The translations under genes and the position numbers were made by a program. Shown here one piece after another: positions 34,505 to 45,200 of a stretch of DNA of 64,000 nucleotides. The stretch's first letter is position 1. Each line of letters starts with the position of its first letter. The notes below the pieces were generated by a model. The model was given only the letters and a program-made list of their open reading frames with translations. It was not told the DNA's origin and searched no databases. The stretch spans positions 19,138,890 through 19,202,889 of the forward strand of contig NC_044919.1 of the NCBI RefSeq assembly GCF_003576645.1, read 5' to 3'. Origin of the DNA: Ipomoea triloba (Eukaryota; Streptophyta; Magnoliopsida; Solanales; Convolvulaceae).

Positions 34505-35869
34505 GTACTGTACGTGCGAATGGTTTGTAGCAAACCATTCGCACAGTACATTATTTATATTAAATATTAATATATATAATGTACTGTGCGAATGGTTTGC
34601 TACAAACCATTCGCACAGTACATAATTTGGTTATGTATATAATATATAATATATATTATATACATTATAAATTAAAATAAAAAAAAAAAAGGCGGGTAGC
34701 CCGCGGCCCGCCAAGCCCGCCCCGCCAAGCCCGCGGGCCTAAGCGGGGCGGGCCAAAAAAGCCCGCTCTTTAGCGGGCTTTAATTTTAAAAACCCACCCC
34801 CTACCTAGGTAGGAGGCGGGGCGGGCCGGCCCGGCGGGCTTAGCCCGTTTTGATGGCTCTACTCACATAGACAACAAAAGGTTAAGAGAAAAGCCACATC
34901 AGATGCCATGTCAGCAGGAAGATAGGGAAACCTGCTAAAACTTATAGGCGAATTTTTTTTTTTTTTTGGTTTGTGGCTCCATATATACGATATGAAAGTT
35001 TATGGTGAGGCATGAATAATTGAATATAGTTTATGGTGCTAGATGACACTTTAACCAAAAGAAAATTATTTGTATTTATCCATTATTTGTGAATGTGTTG
35101 ATCCTATCGGCTATCACGAGTAGATATGGTGAGAGAAAAGGGTCACACTTGTGTGAAACCGTCTCACGGATCCTTATTCGTGAGATGGGTCGGGTCGAGT
35201 CAAAGCACCATGCAAATGTCATACTTATATGTGCAAATCTCATATTTATATGCTCAAATATAACACTAATCAAAAATACAATTTTTGTTACTTATAAGAG
35301 AAAAAGTAATATATTTTTCATAATAAGTAATGTTGACAAGTGTCTCTCACTTATAAGGGCAAATATAATACTTTTGAGGGAAAATGTAATACTTTTAAAT
35401 CGAAATATAAAAATATTGTATTTTCCTTTAAAAGTATTACATTTACCCTAATAAGTAACAAAAATTGTATTCCTGATTAGTATTACATTTGAGCATATAA
35501 GTATGACATTTGTGCATATAAGTGTTACAGACCCGATCCGACCCGACTCATGGTGAGATGGTCTCACACAAGTTTTTGCCGAGAGAAAAGAGTGGTTAAC
35601 AGAAATTATTTTATCCCACAAGAAAATAGAATTCTGATTAAAAGAGAGTATGGTTTATATACCTTCAAATCAAATTCTGATTTGTTAAGCTTCAAAAGAT
35701 ACAAGAGCGCAAATAAATCATCGGTGTCGGCATCGGTATCCAACAAAATCCGGTGAGGCAGACACTCCACACAGCTCAGGTTGCCTACTATTATCCACGC
35801 CGCCGCCACAACCATCAACACAAATCTCTTCCACCCCATCTTCTCTCTATCCAGGAATCTCATATTCAC
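21501..35869 (-). CDS. NSH3: Two-domain nucleoside hydrolase (NSH3-like), 12 exons
   Basis: Exons: 35869-35663, 32841-32662, 25267-25157, 25072-24782, 24482-24300, 24097-23810, 23444-23322, 23177-22986, 22904-22651, 22558-22354, 22214-21942 and 21818-21501. All splice in phase to about 874 residues. The N-terminus has a signal peptide ([13 protein letters not shown]); MGWKR at 35839 is an alternative start. Domain 1 has the ribose/calcium-binding DTDADTDD near residue 45, [20 protein letters not shown] and [17 protein letters not shown]. Domain 2 starts near residue 493 with FDMDMSAGD and has MMGRDD, TNGPLTN and [13 protein letters not shown] hydrophobic C-terminal segment ([18 protein letters not shown]) could anchor it. 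The two-domain layout matches Arabidopsis NSH3, an apoplastic purine nucleosidase that splits inosine and adenosine into base and ribose for salvage. All introns are GT-AG except intron 10 (GC-AG). No disabling mutation is seen, despite several kb of transposons in introns 1 and 2. Confidence 0.92.
23545..23800. mobile_element. Palindromic MITE in intron 6
   Basis: TCAGGTGCG..CGTGCTCTCCCG at 23590 is mirrored by CGGGAGAGCACGCGCACCTGA ending at 23769. Inside, ACCACTCAATGTTA is repeated and mirrored, so the whole element can fold into one long hairpin. It is bracketed by (TA)n runs at 23547-23575 and 23780-23802. It lies within intron 6 of the nucleoside hydrolase gene and touches no splice site, though its right (TA)n flank ends a few bases from the exon 6 donor. 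Confidence 0.7.
25301..27391. repeat. 686-bp direct duplication in intron 2
   Basis: The segment starting TACATGTTTTAATCAGATCA at 25301 repeats at 25987. Copy 2 is interrupted at 26627-27294 by a MITE and resumes with CAACAACAACAATA at 27303. Copies differ by scattered substitutions and small indels, so this is an old duplication and not an assembly echo. No coding content. Confidence 0.8.
26627..27294. mobile_element. Mutator-like MITE with 9-bp target duplication
   Basis: TTATACC and then GTACGTAAACGATGTCGTTT on the left are mirrored by AAACGACGTCGTTTACGTAC and GGTATAA on the right. Flanks TCCATACAC (26618-26626) and TCCATACGC (27295-27303) agree at 8 of 9. The empty site is preserved in the sister duplication copy near 25890. 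The interior repeats AATACACAGAA and GGACGCGAATGACT. Confidence 0.72.
27755..27978 (+). repeat. Left LTR of the gene-capturing element
   Basis: It starts TTTGGAGG where the right copy has TGTTGGAGG, a one-base loss at the terminus, and ends CCGACA. TATATAAG at about 27843 is a plausible TATA box. Confidence 0.88.
27978..29216 (+). CDS. Chimeric ORF 1: hairpin region, DUF4283-like segment, Cpn60 fragment
   Basis: This is an open frame of 412 residues starting at the LTR/primer-site junction. Residues 1-175 are low-similarity and come from a region of tandem hairpins. Residues about 195-310 resemble DUF4283, a plant retroelement and zinc-knuckle-protein domain ([20 protein letters not shown], ending in [20 protein letters not shown]). 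From residue 334 the sequence is a chaperonin-60 fragment like the plastid subunit ([46 protein letters not shown]). A stop at 29214 and a frame change cut the chaperonin, which continues in the next frame as KLAVVKAP. No complete fold of Cpn60 is present. Whether a protein is made is unknown. Confidence 0.75.
   Translation: MVSELAGEGAMSPQLPALAIHAELRICLRRSIHIGSLAGQQYFKGCSLSIPEKNQWMMLCSVAFTKSTTMLLKFSPSIASSSSRSRSVKIVSTELVNPMLTTFNRSPWSKSMESVGESMSTVLISSTSVAIVVHGVDPWKARAQSSLILLQWPHNSICNRSVKKSWSMWSRSIDLRCYLLFIDVVIEDECKRTWMRGQAEVDGVRVWFSRWTPEWYAKEDLPLALVWIQLLFLSIQLFQFDTIVAICEPIGREISLRSATIHRTEPNLAKVRVEIDVTKHVSEKIWIEIDNDWRGFCQFIVMEKVSEVTEEFYDSYWSDLIESHQPEELILSNNLYVVEGMQFDRSHISPHFVTDNEKVVVEYENCKLILVDKKIANARDLVNVLKEAIRGGCPIIVIVEDIEQESFATLGH
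27979..27990 (+). promoter_or_regulatory. Primer-binding site (tRNA-iMet)
   Basis: TGGTATCAGAGC directly abuts the left LTR and pairs with initiator tRNA-Met. Confidence 0.9.
29153..30229 (+). CDS. Chimeric ORF 2: Cpn60 tail, histone deacetylase fragment, UBP zinc finger
   Basis: This is an open frame of 358 residues overlapping ORF 1 in another frame. Residues near 20-35 continue the chaperonin. Residues about 75-122 are a class I histone deacetylase piece ([20 protein letters not shown], then [15 protein letters not shown]). The family normally has Asp where this reads Asn in NINIHHGDG, so the metal site is lost. Residues about 213-285 are a UBP-type zinc finger as in BRAP2/BRIZ ubiquitin ligases ([53 protein letters not shown]), with its Cys and His ligands intact. 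Linkers between them are unrecognised. It ends at 30229, about 40 nt before the right LTR. Expression is unproven. Confidence 0.78.
   Translation: MPHYSNCRRHRAGIFCNSRSLKLAVVKAPSYECFKAVEAESLRKILRQITSVDFGFIAAAGNSEAAGNSEIVFEMKKCEASVFCYVNDIVLAILELLKVHEQVLYVNINIHHGDGVEEVLTHETVSCFDSYCNVHGWYVSERRFTYMCKLIITVSDLYAKNRVFIYRLIRLSALELMKKANKMAVGIGLIKLMNPIVVNRYNRFSSKWTYSSCQVCRLCQQQDERPTCSVCETPKNLWICLICSFVECGRCEEKHAIRHWSDTQHHYSLDLETQQIRDYVGDKYAKFVHAETIADKSESCYSKSKHDQGALAKCVNEYADDHMISVEPEVFGGMLTWHSHSVFSRPESSLTPFLSLSF
30272..30490 (+). repeat. Right LTR of the gene-capturing element
   Basis: It runs from TGTTGGAGG to CCGACA and is preceded by the purine tract GAGGGGG. It differs from the left LTR by a few substitutions and a short deletion near 30374. 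Confidence 0.88.
30541..30920. mobile_element. Inverted-repeat MITE in intron 2
   Basis: ATAGTTGACATTCCATTTTT and CCTAGTATTATTGTGGAATG on the left are mirrored by AATTGTCAACTAT and CATCCCATAATAATACTAAG on the right, so the segment can fold back. The exact ends and target duplication were not fixed. The following stretch, 30921-31606, is AT-rich with short direct repeats of TATTTCCATTTTCCA at 31487-31594 and no gene. Confidence 0.6.
31624..32322 (-). mobile_element. Retroposon (LINE-like, internally deleted) with 17-bp target duplication
   Basis: TAAACCATATACTTACT occurs at 31607-31623 and again at 32323-32339. Between them lies a segment with a T-run at its left edge (an A-tail when read on the minus strand). 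Its right part resembles a plant LINE 5' untranslated region on the minus strand (AACCCTAATGATGCCTCCC, then GC-rich CCGGCC words). A long target duplication plus A-tail is diagnostic of target-primed reverse transcription. I see no reverse transcriptase or endonuclease, so it was mobilised in trans. An 80-residue open frame at 31890-31648 (minus) is not recognisable. Confidence 0.75.
34201..34861. mobile_element. Non-autonomous hAT MITE, relative of the 16376-20600 element
   Basis: Termini TAGAGCTGTCAATAC and, inverted, TAGAGCCATCAAAAC are flanked by CTCACATG (34193-34200) and CTCACATA (34862-34869): 7 of 8 match. GC-rich subterminal repeats of GGCGGGC, as in the larger hAT element, surround an AT-rich core with a (TA)n run at 34446-34502 and two hairpins. 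It has no coding capacity. Confidence 0.85.
34501..34623. repeat. Two palindromes in the core of the hAT MITE
   Basis: GCGAATGGTTTG and CAAACCATTCGC face each other around a short loop at about 34515-34543 and again at about 34587-34616, each extended by TAATGTACTGT/ACAGTACATTA arms. The second copy appears to be a duplicate of the first. Confidence 0.75.
35140..35580. mobile_element. Mutator-like MITE in intron 1
   Basis: CTTGTGTGAAACCGTCTCAC near the left end is mirrored by GTGAGATGGTCTCACACAAG near the right end. The flanking 9-bp duplication GAGAGAAAA (35131-35139, 35581-35589) is perfect. Internal arms (CATACTTATATGTGCA / TGTGCATATAAGT) also pair, so most of the 441 bp can fold back. 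It ends about 80 nt from the exon 1 donor of the nucleoside hydrolase gene. Confidence 0.82.
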
Positions 35870-35891
35870 AAAAACACTAACAAATGATACC

Positions 35892-36727
35892 TAGGGGTAG
35901 GAATAGGTCAGGCCTCTTCATAGAGGCCTAGGGTCTGGCCTACTTAGGGCCTAGCCTGACTTAGCCAGGCCTAGAGTTAGCCTATTTAGTTAAATAGGCC
36001 TAGGCCTATATTTAAAAGCCTAACCTACAAGTCCGCAGGCTTAACCTATTTATATATATAACCTACAACCCTAATTCTCGATACCTAAATCCCAAATACG
36101 ACTTACTAATTAGTAAACAGTGTTAGATATTACTAGTTACTATTGCTATTATGCTAAATTGCTAATAATTAGTATTACTAATTACTAGAAATAATTCTGC
36201 TAGTCGTTTAGTGTTTACAGTTTACTAGCAATGAGTAAAGTAGTAATACTAATGTAATATGAGCCTACTAGTAATTGATTGCGGAATTTATAGATTTGTA
36301 GTAATACTAGTAATTAGTAAACAATGCATTGTTGAATTTTGTATTACGAACTTTTACTTATTAAACTTGTGATGTTGGATATTGTATTATAAAATATGAA
36401 CTTATGATTTTGTCATTCATTATGAAATATGAACTTAGATATTTTTTGTAAATTTTTTACATGTATACTTTAAAAAATTTTAAAATGTAAGCCTTAAATA
36501 GGTTCAAGACCTATTTAAATAGGCTCAAAGCCTATTTAGGATCTATTTTGAAGTCTTTTTAAAGACCTATATGTTAAATAAGCTTTTAAAAAGACTTCAG
36601 GCCATGCCAGGTCAGACCAACTGTAGGCTCAGGCTTGAGCCTAAAAAAAAGCCTACATATAGGCTCAAGCCCAAGCCCAGGCTTAATTTTCTAAAGTCCG
36701 GCTCGGCCTAGCCTATTTCCACCTCTA
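35892..36727. mobile_element. hAT MITE inserted just upstream of the NSH3-like start codon
   Basis: Termini TAGGGGTAGGAATAGG and, inverted, TAGAGGTGGAAATAGG are flanked by a perfect 8-bp duplication, ATGATACC (35884-35891 and 36728-36735). Subterminal repeats of TAGGCCTA-type words form inverted arms around an AT-rich core. It has no coding capacity. Its edge is 22 bp from the first ATG of the nucleoside hydrolase gene, so it lies in the 5' leader or core promoter. Confidence 0.87.
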
Positions 36728-36735
36728 ATGATACC

Positions 36736-37227
36736 AATTCTTTGAAGGTTACCAACTTTCTTTGATTTGGAGAAAGCCTACTATCGCTGTTCCAACTGTG
36801 GTGAACTTAGAAATGTTACATATACATCTATGATATATAGGAATTGTTTTGGAATTCCTTTTACTCTCATATCTCAAAAAGAAAAGAAAAAAAAATAGGG
36901 AATTATGGTTAGTTTGGGAGAAAAAAGAAATATAAAGGAATATTTGGGACAAAAACAAATCGCCGGTTTTGGCTGTAGAAACAAAGAGTTAATTACTATT
37001 TTAGTCCACAATTGTTTTCTAACTGTTAATGTAGTCTTTAATTTTCAATTTCAACAAATTTAATCATCGAATTGTTTAAATTTTCATTAATTAAACCCTT
37101 CCAGGTATCAAAGTGGTGATTTCTACATTTAAAATTTCATCAATTTAGTCTTTGAAGGGGTTTAATTGACAATATTGTAAATAATTCGATGATCAAATAG
37201 GTTGGGATTAAAAATTATGAATTACAT
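36736..37227. other. Upstream flank of NSH3-like gene with a small inverted repeat
   Basis: Displaced promoter sequence of the minus-strand gene. From about 37010 to 37220 a MITE-like inverted pair is visible (GTTAATGTAGTCTTTAATTT against AAATTATGAATTACATTGA). No gene. Confidence 0.5.
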
Positions 37228-38900
37228 TGATAACTTAGATATTTAATTAATTACAAGATAGTGTAAAAAGAAAACAATGAACAATGTAGTGAATATAATT
37301 AGTTAATAAATTTGAAGGTATAGAATCGTTACATTGTAGAAAATATAGACAATATGACTAATGAAATTATATCTCTTTTTTAAATTTTTTGATATTGAAT
37401 ATTTGTTTTTGAATAAAGACATTGTAGACATCGAATTATAAATTAAAGATATGCATATGTATTTTTTTTTTGTTGTAAGTACTAATTTATTTAATTTAAT
37501 AAGATTAATAGAGTGATACTTACTATTGAATAATATACTCTAACATATTAGTAGTATATGTTTAATAATTATGTCAACTTTGACAAAATTGTAAATAATT
37601 CGAGGATCAAATTGGTTGGGATTGAAAATTATGAATTACATGGATAGTTAATAGGGACCAAATTGATGATCTCTCTTAAAAATACAAATTAAGTAAATTT
37701 AATGCATTAATGACATGATAGACGTAATCTTACTTTTGCCTATAAGTAATAAATGGTTTAGTATTTTAAATTGTTATTTGAAGAGAATTTAAGTAATAAA
37801 ATTATGAATATTGTTTTTTCTTTTAATACAACGAAAATGTCGACTTAAGTTATAAAATTTGTTTAATTAATGTGTATGATTATACAATTTTATTAAATAT
37901 TCTAATATGGTAAGAAAAATAAATTTTAATGAGAAAAGGCATATAAACCAAGGAAATTGGTAAGAGACCTCATCAACTTAGAAGTAAAAAGAGTAACATT
38001 TTTTATGTATGTTTTAGGTCAATTTGGAAATCTAAAAAATTACTTTCGAAATTCATTTTTTTAGATTTTTTTTTTGTGTTTGGGTATTTAAGGAAAATAA
38101 AATAAGATAAATATTTATTCTCGTCAATGAAAAAAAAGACTTAATTTAGTAAAAATAAAAATTTTATTATATTTTTAGTCGAAAGATATTTTATGAATTC
38201 TTTATTTTATTGTATTTATCTTCTCTCTTATCTCTTTTCAAGATAGTTTTTGTATTATTATTACCACTATCACCACCACCACCACCACACTACCACCACT
38301 TATTATTATTATTACTAGTTTTTCACACGCATTGCGCGAATGAAATAATGTCCAATGTTTATTATTAAATTTTCCCTAGGTAGTTAATATGATTGGATTC
38401 AAACTAGTTTTTTCCATGCTATTAACATAATACTTGGTAAATAAATACATAACAATATTTTTAGTATAACTTTGATATTTAATTACAAGATAGTGTAAAA
38501 AGAAAACAATGAACAATGTAGTGAATATAATTAGTTAATAAATTTGAAGGTAAAGAATCGTTGCATTGCAGAAAATATAGACAATATGACTAATGAAATT
38601 ATATCTCTTTTTAAAATTTTTTTGACAATGAATATTTATTTTTGAAAAAAGGCATTGTTGACATCGAATTATAAATTAAAGAAATGCATATGTATTATTT
38701 TTTTTTGTTGTAACTACTAATTTATTTAATCTAATAAGATTAATAGAGTGGTACTTACTTTTGAATAATATACTCTAACATATTCATAGTATACCTTCAA
38801 TATTTATGCCAACTTTGACAAAATTGTAAATAATTCAAGGATCAAATTAGTTGGGATTGAAAATTATGGATTACATTGATAGTTAATAGGGACCAAATTG
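37228..38900. repeat. Tandem AT-rich repeat units (about 1.2 kb) with Helitron-like 3' termini
   Basis: The words AATTACAAGATAGTGTAAAA and AGGGACCAAATTG recur at a spacing of about 1,235 bases (for example 37653 and 38888). Each unit contains a CACCACCAC stretch and, read on the minus strand, a hairpin CGCGC-AAT-GCGCG (imperfect at 38322) followed by AAAACTAG, which resembles a Helitron 3' end. No coding potential is seen. The array resumes at 50687 after the nested SINE and Gypsy element. Confidence 0.7.
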
Positions 38901-39043
38901 TTTTTTTTTTTTTGTTTTTTTGTTTTTTTGAGTACTACTGACTCTGTTACAATATAGTATATGTCCATAGCTACTTTCTCAACCTAATGAATCACAAAGA
39001 GTTATTGCTTGCCTCCATTGAGGTCCGAACCCACTTCCATCTA

Positions 39044-40106
39044 TGTAACCCCTCACCTATTCCAGTAAGATTAAGGTTCGAAAAACATTTCTTTAAGCTA
39101 TAACATTCATGAGATGATCTCCCGATGCCTCAAAAGAATTATTATAAGTAAGGACAGTTAGTAATAAGCTGCGATCGTACGTCCCGGTCATGAACCGTAA
39201 AAATTTTAGGAACTAATACTCAGACCCGTTTGTCTTAGGAAATGGATTTTTAGACACCATACTATTATTCTTGAATTTCTTATTTAATTAAATTAGCCCG
39301 TAGCAGCAAAAATTTATTCTTGATCGTACATCGCGAAATTTCGCGGTGTACCGAACCTAGCCCAATTTTGAGTTTCAGTCTGGAGTAAATTTTTGTTTTC
39401 GAAAATTATTGGAATTAAATTAGTTTCTACCGAGAGTTCATCTGATTTAATCCCAATCAGTCTAAGCTAAGATATTTTAGATTATTTTATTCTATTTTAT
39501 GTTAGATCTTATCCATAAGGGTGGACTAGTCAACCAAGTGGGTAAATATTTAAGCAATTTTTTTTTCCCTTTTCCCTTCATTTGGCCGAAATAGAGAGAG
39601 GGAGAGTAAGGTGAGGTTTTCATCTTCTTCTTCAAAGCTTCAACACTCCATAGCCAAGAATTTCTACACAAGTCTCAAAATATTCGGTAAAACTCCAATT
39701 TTATTCGGTAGATAGCTTTATTTTTCATCCTAGAACAAGAATCTAAGTTAAGATTTCTTAAAATCATGTGTTATGTTGTTGATGGAATTCTAGGGTTTTA
39801 AGGTGAAATTGGGGAAAACCAACTCCAAGAATCTTCTACGAAACTAGAAACCCGGTTGAGGTAAGGAATCCCTTTAATTGGTTGAGGTTGTTTGAAACTA
39901 GATAATTGATAGCTTGGTTGAAATATGATGAGCTCTAGGTAGAATTTTTGTGTACATGATGAATGTATATATATGTAATTGTATTTTTCATAAGGCATAT
40001 GTACAAAATGTTGTGTTGGTATGAGGTGGTTGTTAATATGCCTAAATAATTAAGTTAAGCATACTATGTATATTATACTAAGTATGTAATGTATGTACGT
40101 GTAGTG

Positions 40107-40147
<41 letters not shown>

Positions 40148-41781
40148 TGTATTGTGTACATACTTGTGTGTATGTACGTGTGGTGTAATATATATATAAT
40201 TAATATGTATTATGTACATATTTATGTGTATGTACGTGTAGTATAGTATATATATATATGTGCGTGTATTATATATATATATACGTGTGAGGTGTGTGTA
40301 GTTAAAACATATGTATATGTACATATATGGGTATGTATGTATTAATAAAATGTATTATGTATATATATACATGGTAAAATGTCACATTTTGTGTATAGTA
40401 TGTGGTATGTATAAACCATAATTATATATGTTGTTAGTAAGAAGAGTAATACTATGTAGTTAGGCATATGTGTTATGTAGGTTGTGTTACATATGAGTGA
40501 ACTTATAAATAGTATAAAGAAGTGGCATTATGTGCTTGTAAAGAATAAATATATGTTATGTGTTATGCCTATGTTGAAGTTGGGAAATGTATATGTTATA
40601 TGCATTGAGATGTATGTGTCAAATATGAGAATTATGTGAAAAGTGTGGGGTTGAAAGTGTAGAATTGTTACACTTGAATTACTATGGTGAAAAGTTGTTA
40701 GTGGATTATCCAAACGTTTTGTAAAAGAAAAGGAGAATTTTTGAATTGGGTTAAAAGGAGAATTAATTTCCGAGTATTGGAATTGACCCAAGTATGTCCA
40801 AAATATTTTCAATGCAAGAAAAGGGAAAGAGTAGAAAAATGTTTTCAAACCTTAGTTCTAGTAAAAGTGGTAAAGGATCTTGTTAACCACGGAATAAATA
40901 TGAGCTTAAAGTGCCTATTCCGCATGGTAATTATGTGTATGATCAATCATACTATGGGCGAAGTCTATTCGCCGAGTACTATATCACCCGGAAGGAAAAG
41001 GTACTCCTACGGGGGTGTGCACACTTAAGTATAGTCACTTTATGTTCGGGTAGGTGTCGTTCTTATGAACCTAGTGAGGCTAGCTATGANATGGAGGGTG
41101 AAGACCCATACGCACCTGGTTATGCTCCCGAGGCTCCCACCAATCCAGATACTCATGTGGCTCCGTCGGCCCCTTTTGTCTCTTGCCCTGTTATGGACGA
41201 GGTCCAGGCTACTTATGGCTTTTACCCCATAGAGCCGTTAGATGGTAGCGATCCCCTGGAGTTCATTGTGCACTACCCCTACCCTTGGGACCCGAGTCCT
41301 CGGGATGTTTGGGAGGAGTGTTCGATGGTCATAACCACTTCTCGGTTTTTGGACCATATTACCTGGTACGAGGGGAAGTGACACCCGGTCTGGGGAGAGT
41401 TCACCGGCCCCGTGTACCGCATGATTGACTAGACGTCGGGTTCTTGGGAGTCGTTGGAAATTTTTGGTGTACATACTTTTTGTAGCCTTAGTGATGGCTA
41501 GGCATGACCAGTTGCGTCTAGGTTGAACCTGGTTTAGTATTTTAGCCCGAGGGGCAATCCTATGTATGTATAACTGCAAAAATGTATATTTTGCGTAATG
41601 GAACTTTTTCAGTTGATATATATAAAAGTGCTTAAGTATCTGTTGGGTGATTGTTGTGATTAGAAGAGTTTCCTTTTGCCTGTGCACCTAGAGTGAGGTT
41701 CATCGCTAAATGATAGAACACTCTCTCTAGGTGTGGCGGTAATGCCTCGGATGTACGGAAAGGTAGGTCCGTGGTGTTACA
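39044..41781 (+). repeat. Left LTR of the Gypsy element (incomplete at 41090)
   Basis: It runs from TGTAACCCC to GGTGTTACA. A single N at 41090 replaces about 700 bases present in the right LTR (about 49027-49731). It contains the (TA)n runs near 40110-40280. Confidence 0.93.
41090..41090. other. Single-N join hiding about 0.7 kb
   Basis: Compared with the right LTR, sequence from GCTATGAATCATTCC to ACAGATGATGGAGGG is missing at this N. Confidence 0.85.
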
Positions 41782-41784
41782 AAG

Positions 41785-41797
41785 TGGTATCAGAGCC
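41785..41797 (+). promoter_or_regulatory. Gypsy primer-binding site (tRNA-iMet)
   Basis: TGGTATCAGAGCC begins three bases after the end of the left LTR. Confidence 0.93.
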
Positions 41798-42264
41798 TAG
41801 GTTGAACCTTCGGGAATTAGGTCGAAGCCTAGGTTGTATGGTCTCGTTGTAGGTCTAGGATTGAAATTCGGAGAATTCGATTTTCAAGGTCAGAGTTGAG
41901 TCAGCCTAAGTTTGCCAAGACTGAGCCTAAGTGTGAGTTTCTGGAACGGAGTTGGAGACCAGGCAGCATAAAAAAGGGGCACCTCATCATTTGTATTTCG
42001 CGAAATCTCCCGATTCTAGAATGCTTTGATCAATATTTGTGTATCTTCATGTGCGTTAATCATTGCTTATAAGTGTTGTGAGTAAGCATGATAGTATAGT
42101 GCGTTCCTAACTGTTATGCCATAGTTGAGATACCTTGTTGATGAGCAAGACGAAGTGGATGTTAGGAATTGCTGGATAGGACTTGAGTAGCTACTATACT
42201 AACTGCGTAGCTAGCTAACTCCTTAAGAGCTTTTATGCTTCAAGAACTAACTTGAAACTGTCGT

Positions 42265-45200
42265 TTGGTGAAGATGCCGCCTAGACGAAATATACCTGTC
42301 GGTCAGGGCGACGAGATATCGGTAATGGACCGCATGGCTCTCGCGATGGAACAAATGGCTGGGTTTATGATGACTCAACAAGTCCAGAATCAAAATAACA
42401 GACAGCCGCGAGTTCATTTTGCAAAAGCCATAGCAAGTAGGCAGTCACCATACTATGCGGGTGAAGAAGACCCGGTAATCTTGGAAGAATGGATTAGGAC
42501 GTTTGACAAGCTGCTCGATGCAGTCAACTGTCCTACAGATCAGCGAGTATCTTCCGCCGTGTATTATCTGACAAAAGCGGCAGACAACTAGTGGTCAACA
42601 GCTGGGCCCGACTTGCTGCAAGACCCAGACTTTGGCTGGGAGGAATTCAAGGAAGAATTGAGAGGACAATTCTACACAGAAAGGATTAAGGGAATTAAGT
42701 GTGAGGAATTCCTGCGATTGAAACAAAAGGGAGCAACTGTGCAGGCCTATTATGATCAGTACGTGGAGCTGGTGAGGTTTGCCAGAACATTGTGCCTGAC
42801 GAAGCCAGCAAGGCGAGGAGGTTCGTATGTGGACTGGATTGGGCCGTGAGAGGGGCGATTGCACCGTTTATGTGCACTACTCTCAAGGAGGCATATGACA
42901 GAGCATCCGATCACTACCAAGTGTACCTGGATCAACAGGAGGTTTACAGCAAGAATAAGAGGAAGGTGGATGATAGACAAGGGAAGTTCAAGCCGGACAA
43001 CAAGAAAACCAATCAGGGAAGATTCAATCCGATGCAAGGGGAAAGGAAGGGAGGAATGAATCAGAGGAGAAGTTCAACTTGCCGGAGGTGTGGACGGGAT
43101 CACCTCGGTGAAAATTGCCAAGGGGAGAAGATAAGATGCTTCAAGTGCGGGTTCTTGGGGCACAAGTACTACGAGTGCCAAACTAGGATGGACAATTATC
43201 GGGACTCCTCTCAGAAAAACAGTCAAAGAGGAGGATTCGGTGGGAACACCAGCCAGAGGCCCGCGGAGACAAGCAATGGAGGAAGCAACTCTCAACAGGG
43301 AAACCGGGGGAGGCCGGCTAACGTAGCTCCAAATCCCACCAACAAAGGGAAAGCACCCGTGGGAGAAAGCAGCACAGCAAACCAAGGCAAGATCTACGTC
43401 GTTAACAGCAAGCAAGCTCAGGCTAGCGACGTTGTGACCGGTACATTTCTTGTTAACTCAGTACCTGGCTTAGTATTGTTCGATACAGGAGCTACCAATT
43501 CGTTTATATCATCTACATTTGCGGATAGATTAAAGTTAAGGCCTACTATTGAGTTAGATTTGAATGTAAGAACTGCCTCGGGAATAGTAGTGGCCTGTAA
43601 GGAGGGATATGACAATATCACAATAGAAATAGCGGGATCCAACTGTCCCGGAAACCTCATTCGTTTCGACCTAGAGGGTATTGATGTGATACTAGGAATG
43701 GACTGGTTGGATAAACATAAAGCCCAGATAGTATGCAGTGAGCGAAAGGTTGTCTTGCGAGGACCGAAGGGGAGGAGGATATCCTATCGAGGAATGGAAA
43801 AGCAACCTGAACCAAGGTTGATGACGATGCAGAGGCTGATGAAGTACGCTTGCAAGGGGTGTGAAGTGTACCTCTGTTTGATGCAAGAAGCTGGAATGGA
43901 AGAACTTGAACTAAATCAAATCCCGGTGGTGCGTGAATTTCCCGATGTGTTCCCAGATGACCTCACGGAAATGCCGCCGGAAAGGGAAGTGGAGTTTACT
44001 ATCGACCTCGTACAGGGAACCGCACCACTCTCGAAGGCGCCTTATCGAATGGCACCAAAGGAGATGGAGGAGTTGAAGGCTCAACTGGCAGAGTTATTCG
44101 AGAAGGGATTCATCAGACCAAGTGTGTCACCTTGGGGCGCACCGGTACTATTTGTAAGGAAAAATGATGGAAGCCTAAGACTGTGCATTGACTATAGAGA
44201 GCTCAATCGAGTCACAGTGAAGAACAGATACCCATTACCCAGGATCGACGATCTGTTTGATCAACTGAGGGGAGCAGGCGTGTTTTCAAAAATTGATTTA
44301 CGGTCAGGGTATCACCAAGTGCGAGTCGCGGAACAGGATATTTCTAAAACCACATTCCGGACTAGGTATGGGCACTACGAATTCACAGTTATGCCGTTCG
44401 GAGTGACCAACGCACCGGGGACTTTCATGGACTTGATGAACAGGATTTTCCTTCCATACCTGGATAAGTTCATTGTTGTCTTCATAGATGACATTTTGGT
44501 TTATTCTAAGACACCGGAAGAGCACGAAGAGTATCTCAGGACGACGTTACAAATGTTGAGGGAAAAGAAACTTTACGCAAAACTTTCAAAATGCGAATTT
44601 TGGAAAGAGGAAGTAGCATTCCTGGGTCACATAATCACCAGGGAAGGAATAGCAGTGGATCCAACTAAGATAAGAGCCGTAATAGAATGGGAACCACCCA
44701 AATCGGTTACAGAAGTCCGAACTTTCTTGGGATTGGCAGGGTATTACAGGAGATTTGTCAAGGATTTCTCAAAGATAGCAATACCTTTGACCAATCTGCT
44801 TAAGAAGACTACCAAATACAGTTGGAGTGGAGAATGCGAGCATGCGTTCTAGGAACTCAAGAAGAGGTTAACAACTGCCTCAGTGTTAACCTTACCTGTG
44901 GGAACGGAAGGCTATGAACTATACACAGATGCGTCTCACAAAGGACTGGGATGTGTCTTGATGCAACATAGAAGGGTAATATCTTATGCATCTCGTCAAC
45001 TAAAACCACACGAGGCTAACTACCCAACCCACGATCTGGAACTAGCAGCCGTGGTGTTTGCCCTCAAAATCTGGCGACATTATCTTTATGGAGTCACTTG
45101 CAAGATCTTTACGAATCATCAGAGCTTGAAGTACATCTTCACTCAAAGGGATCTTAACTTAAGGCAAAGGAGATGGTTGGAGTTAATCAAGGACTACGAT

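Larger units (their letters stand above)
33522..35056. mobile_element. Mutator-like foldback MITE with long inverted arms
   Basis: Ends GG(C/T)TAAAGTGTCATCTAG are inverted at 33522 and 35056. The flanking 9-bp duplication AAAAGAAAA (33513-33521, 35057-35065) is perfect. The arms extend for hundreds of bases; for example, the run ending GCAGGTTTCCCTATCTTCCT near 33656 is mirrored near 34930. A hAT MITE (34201-34861) is nested in the right half. It lies in intron 1 of the nucleoside hydrolase gene. Confidence 0.85.

Noticed and set aside
40142..40324. Minus-strand open frames at 40142-40324 and 48075-48260
   Set aside because: Translations of (TA)n/(GTA)n microsatellites in the LTR; Tyr/Ile-rich low complexity.
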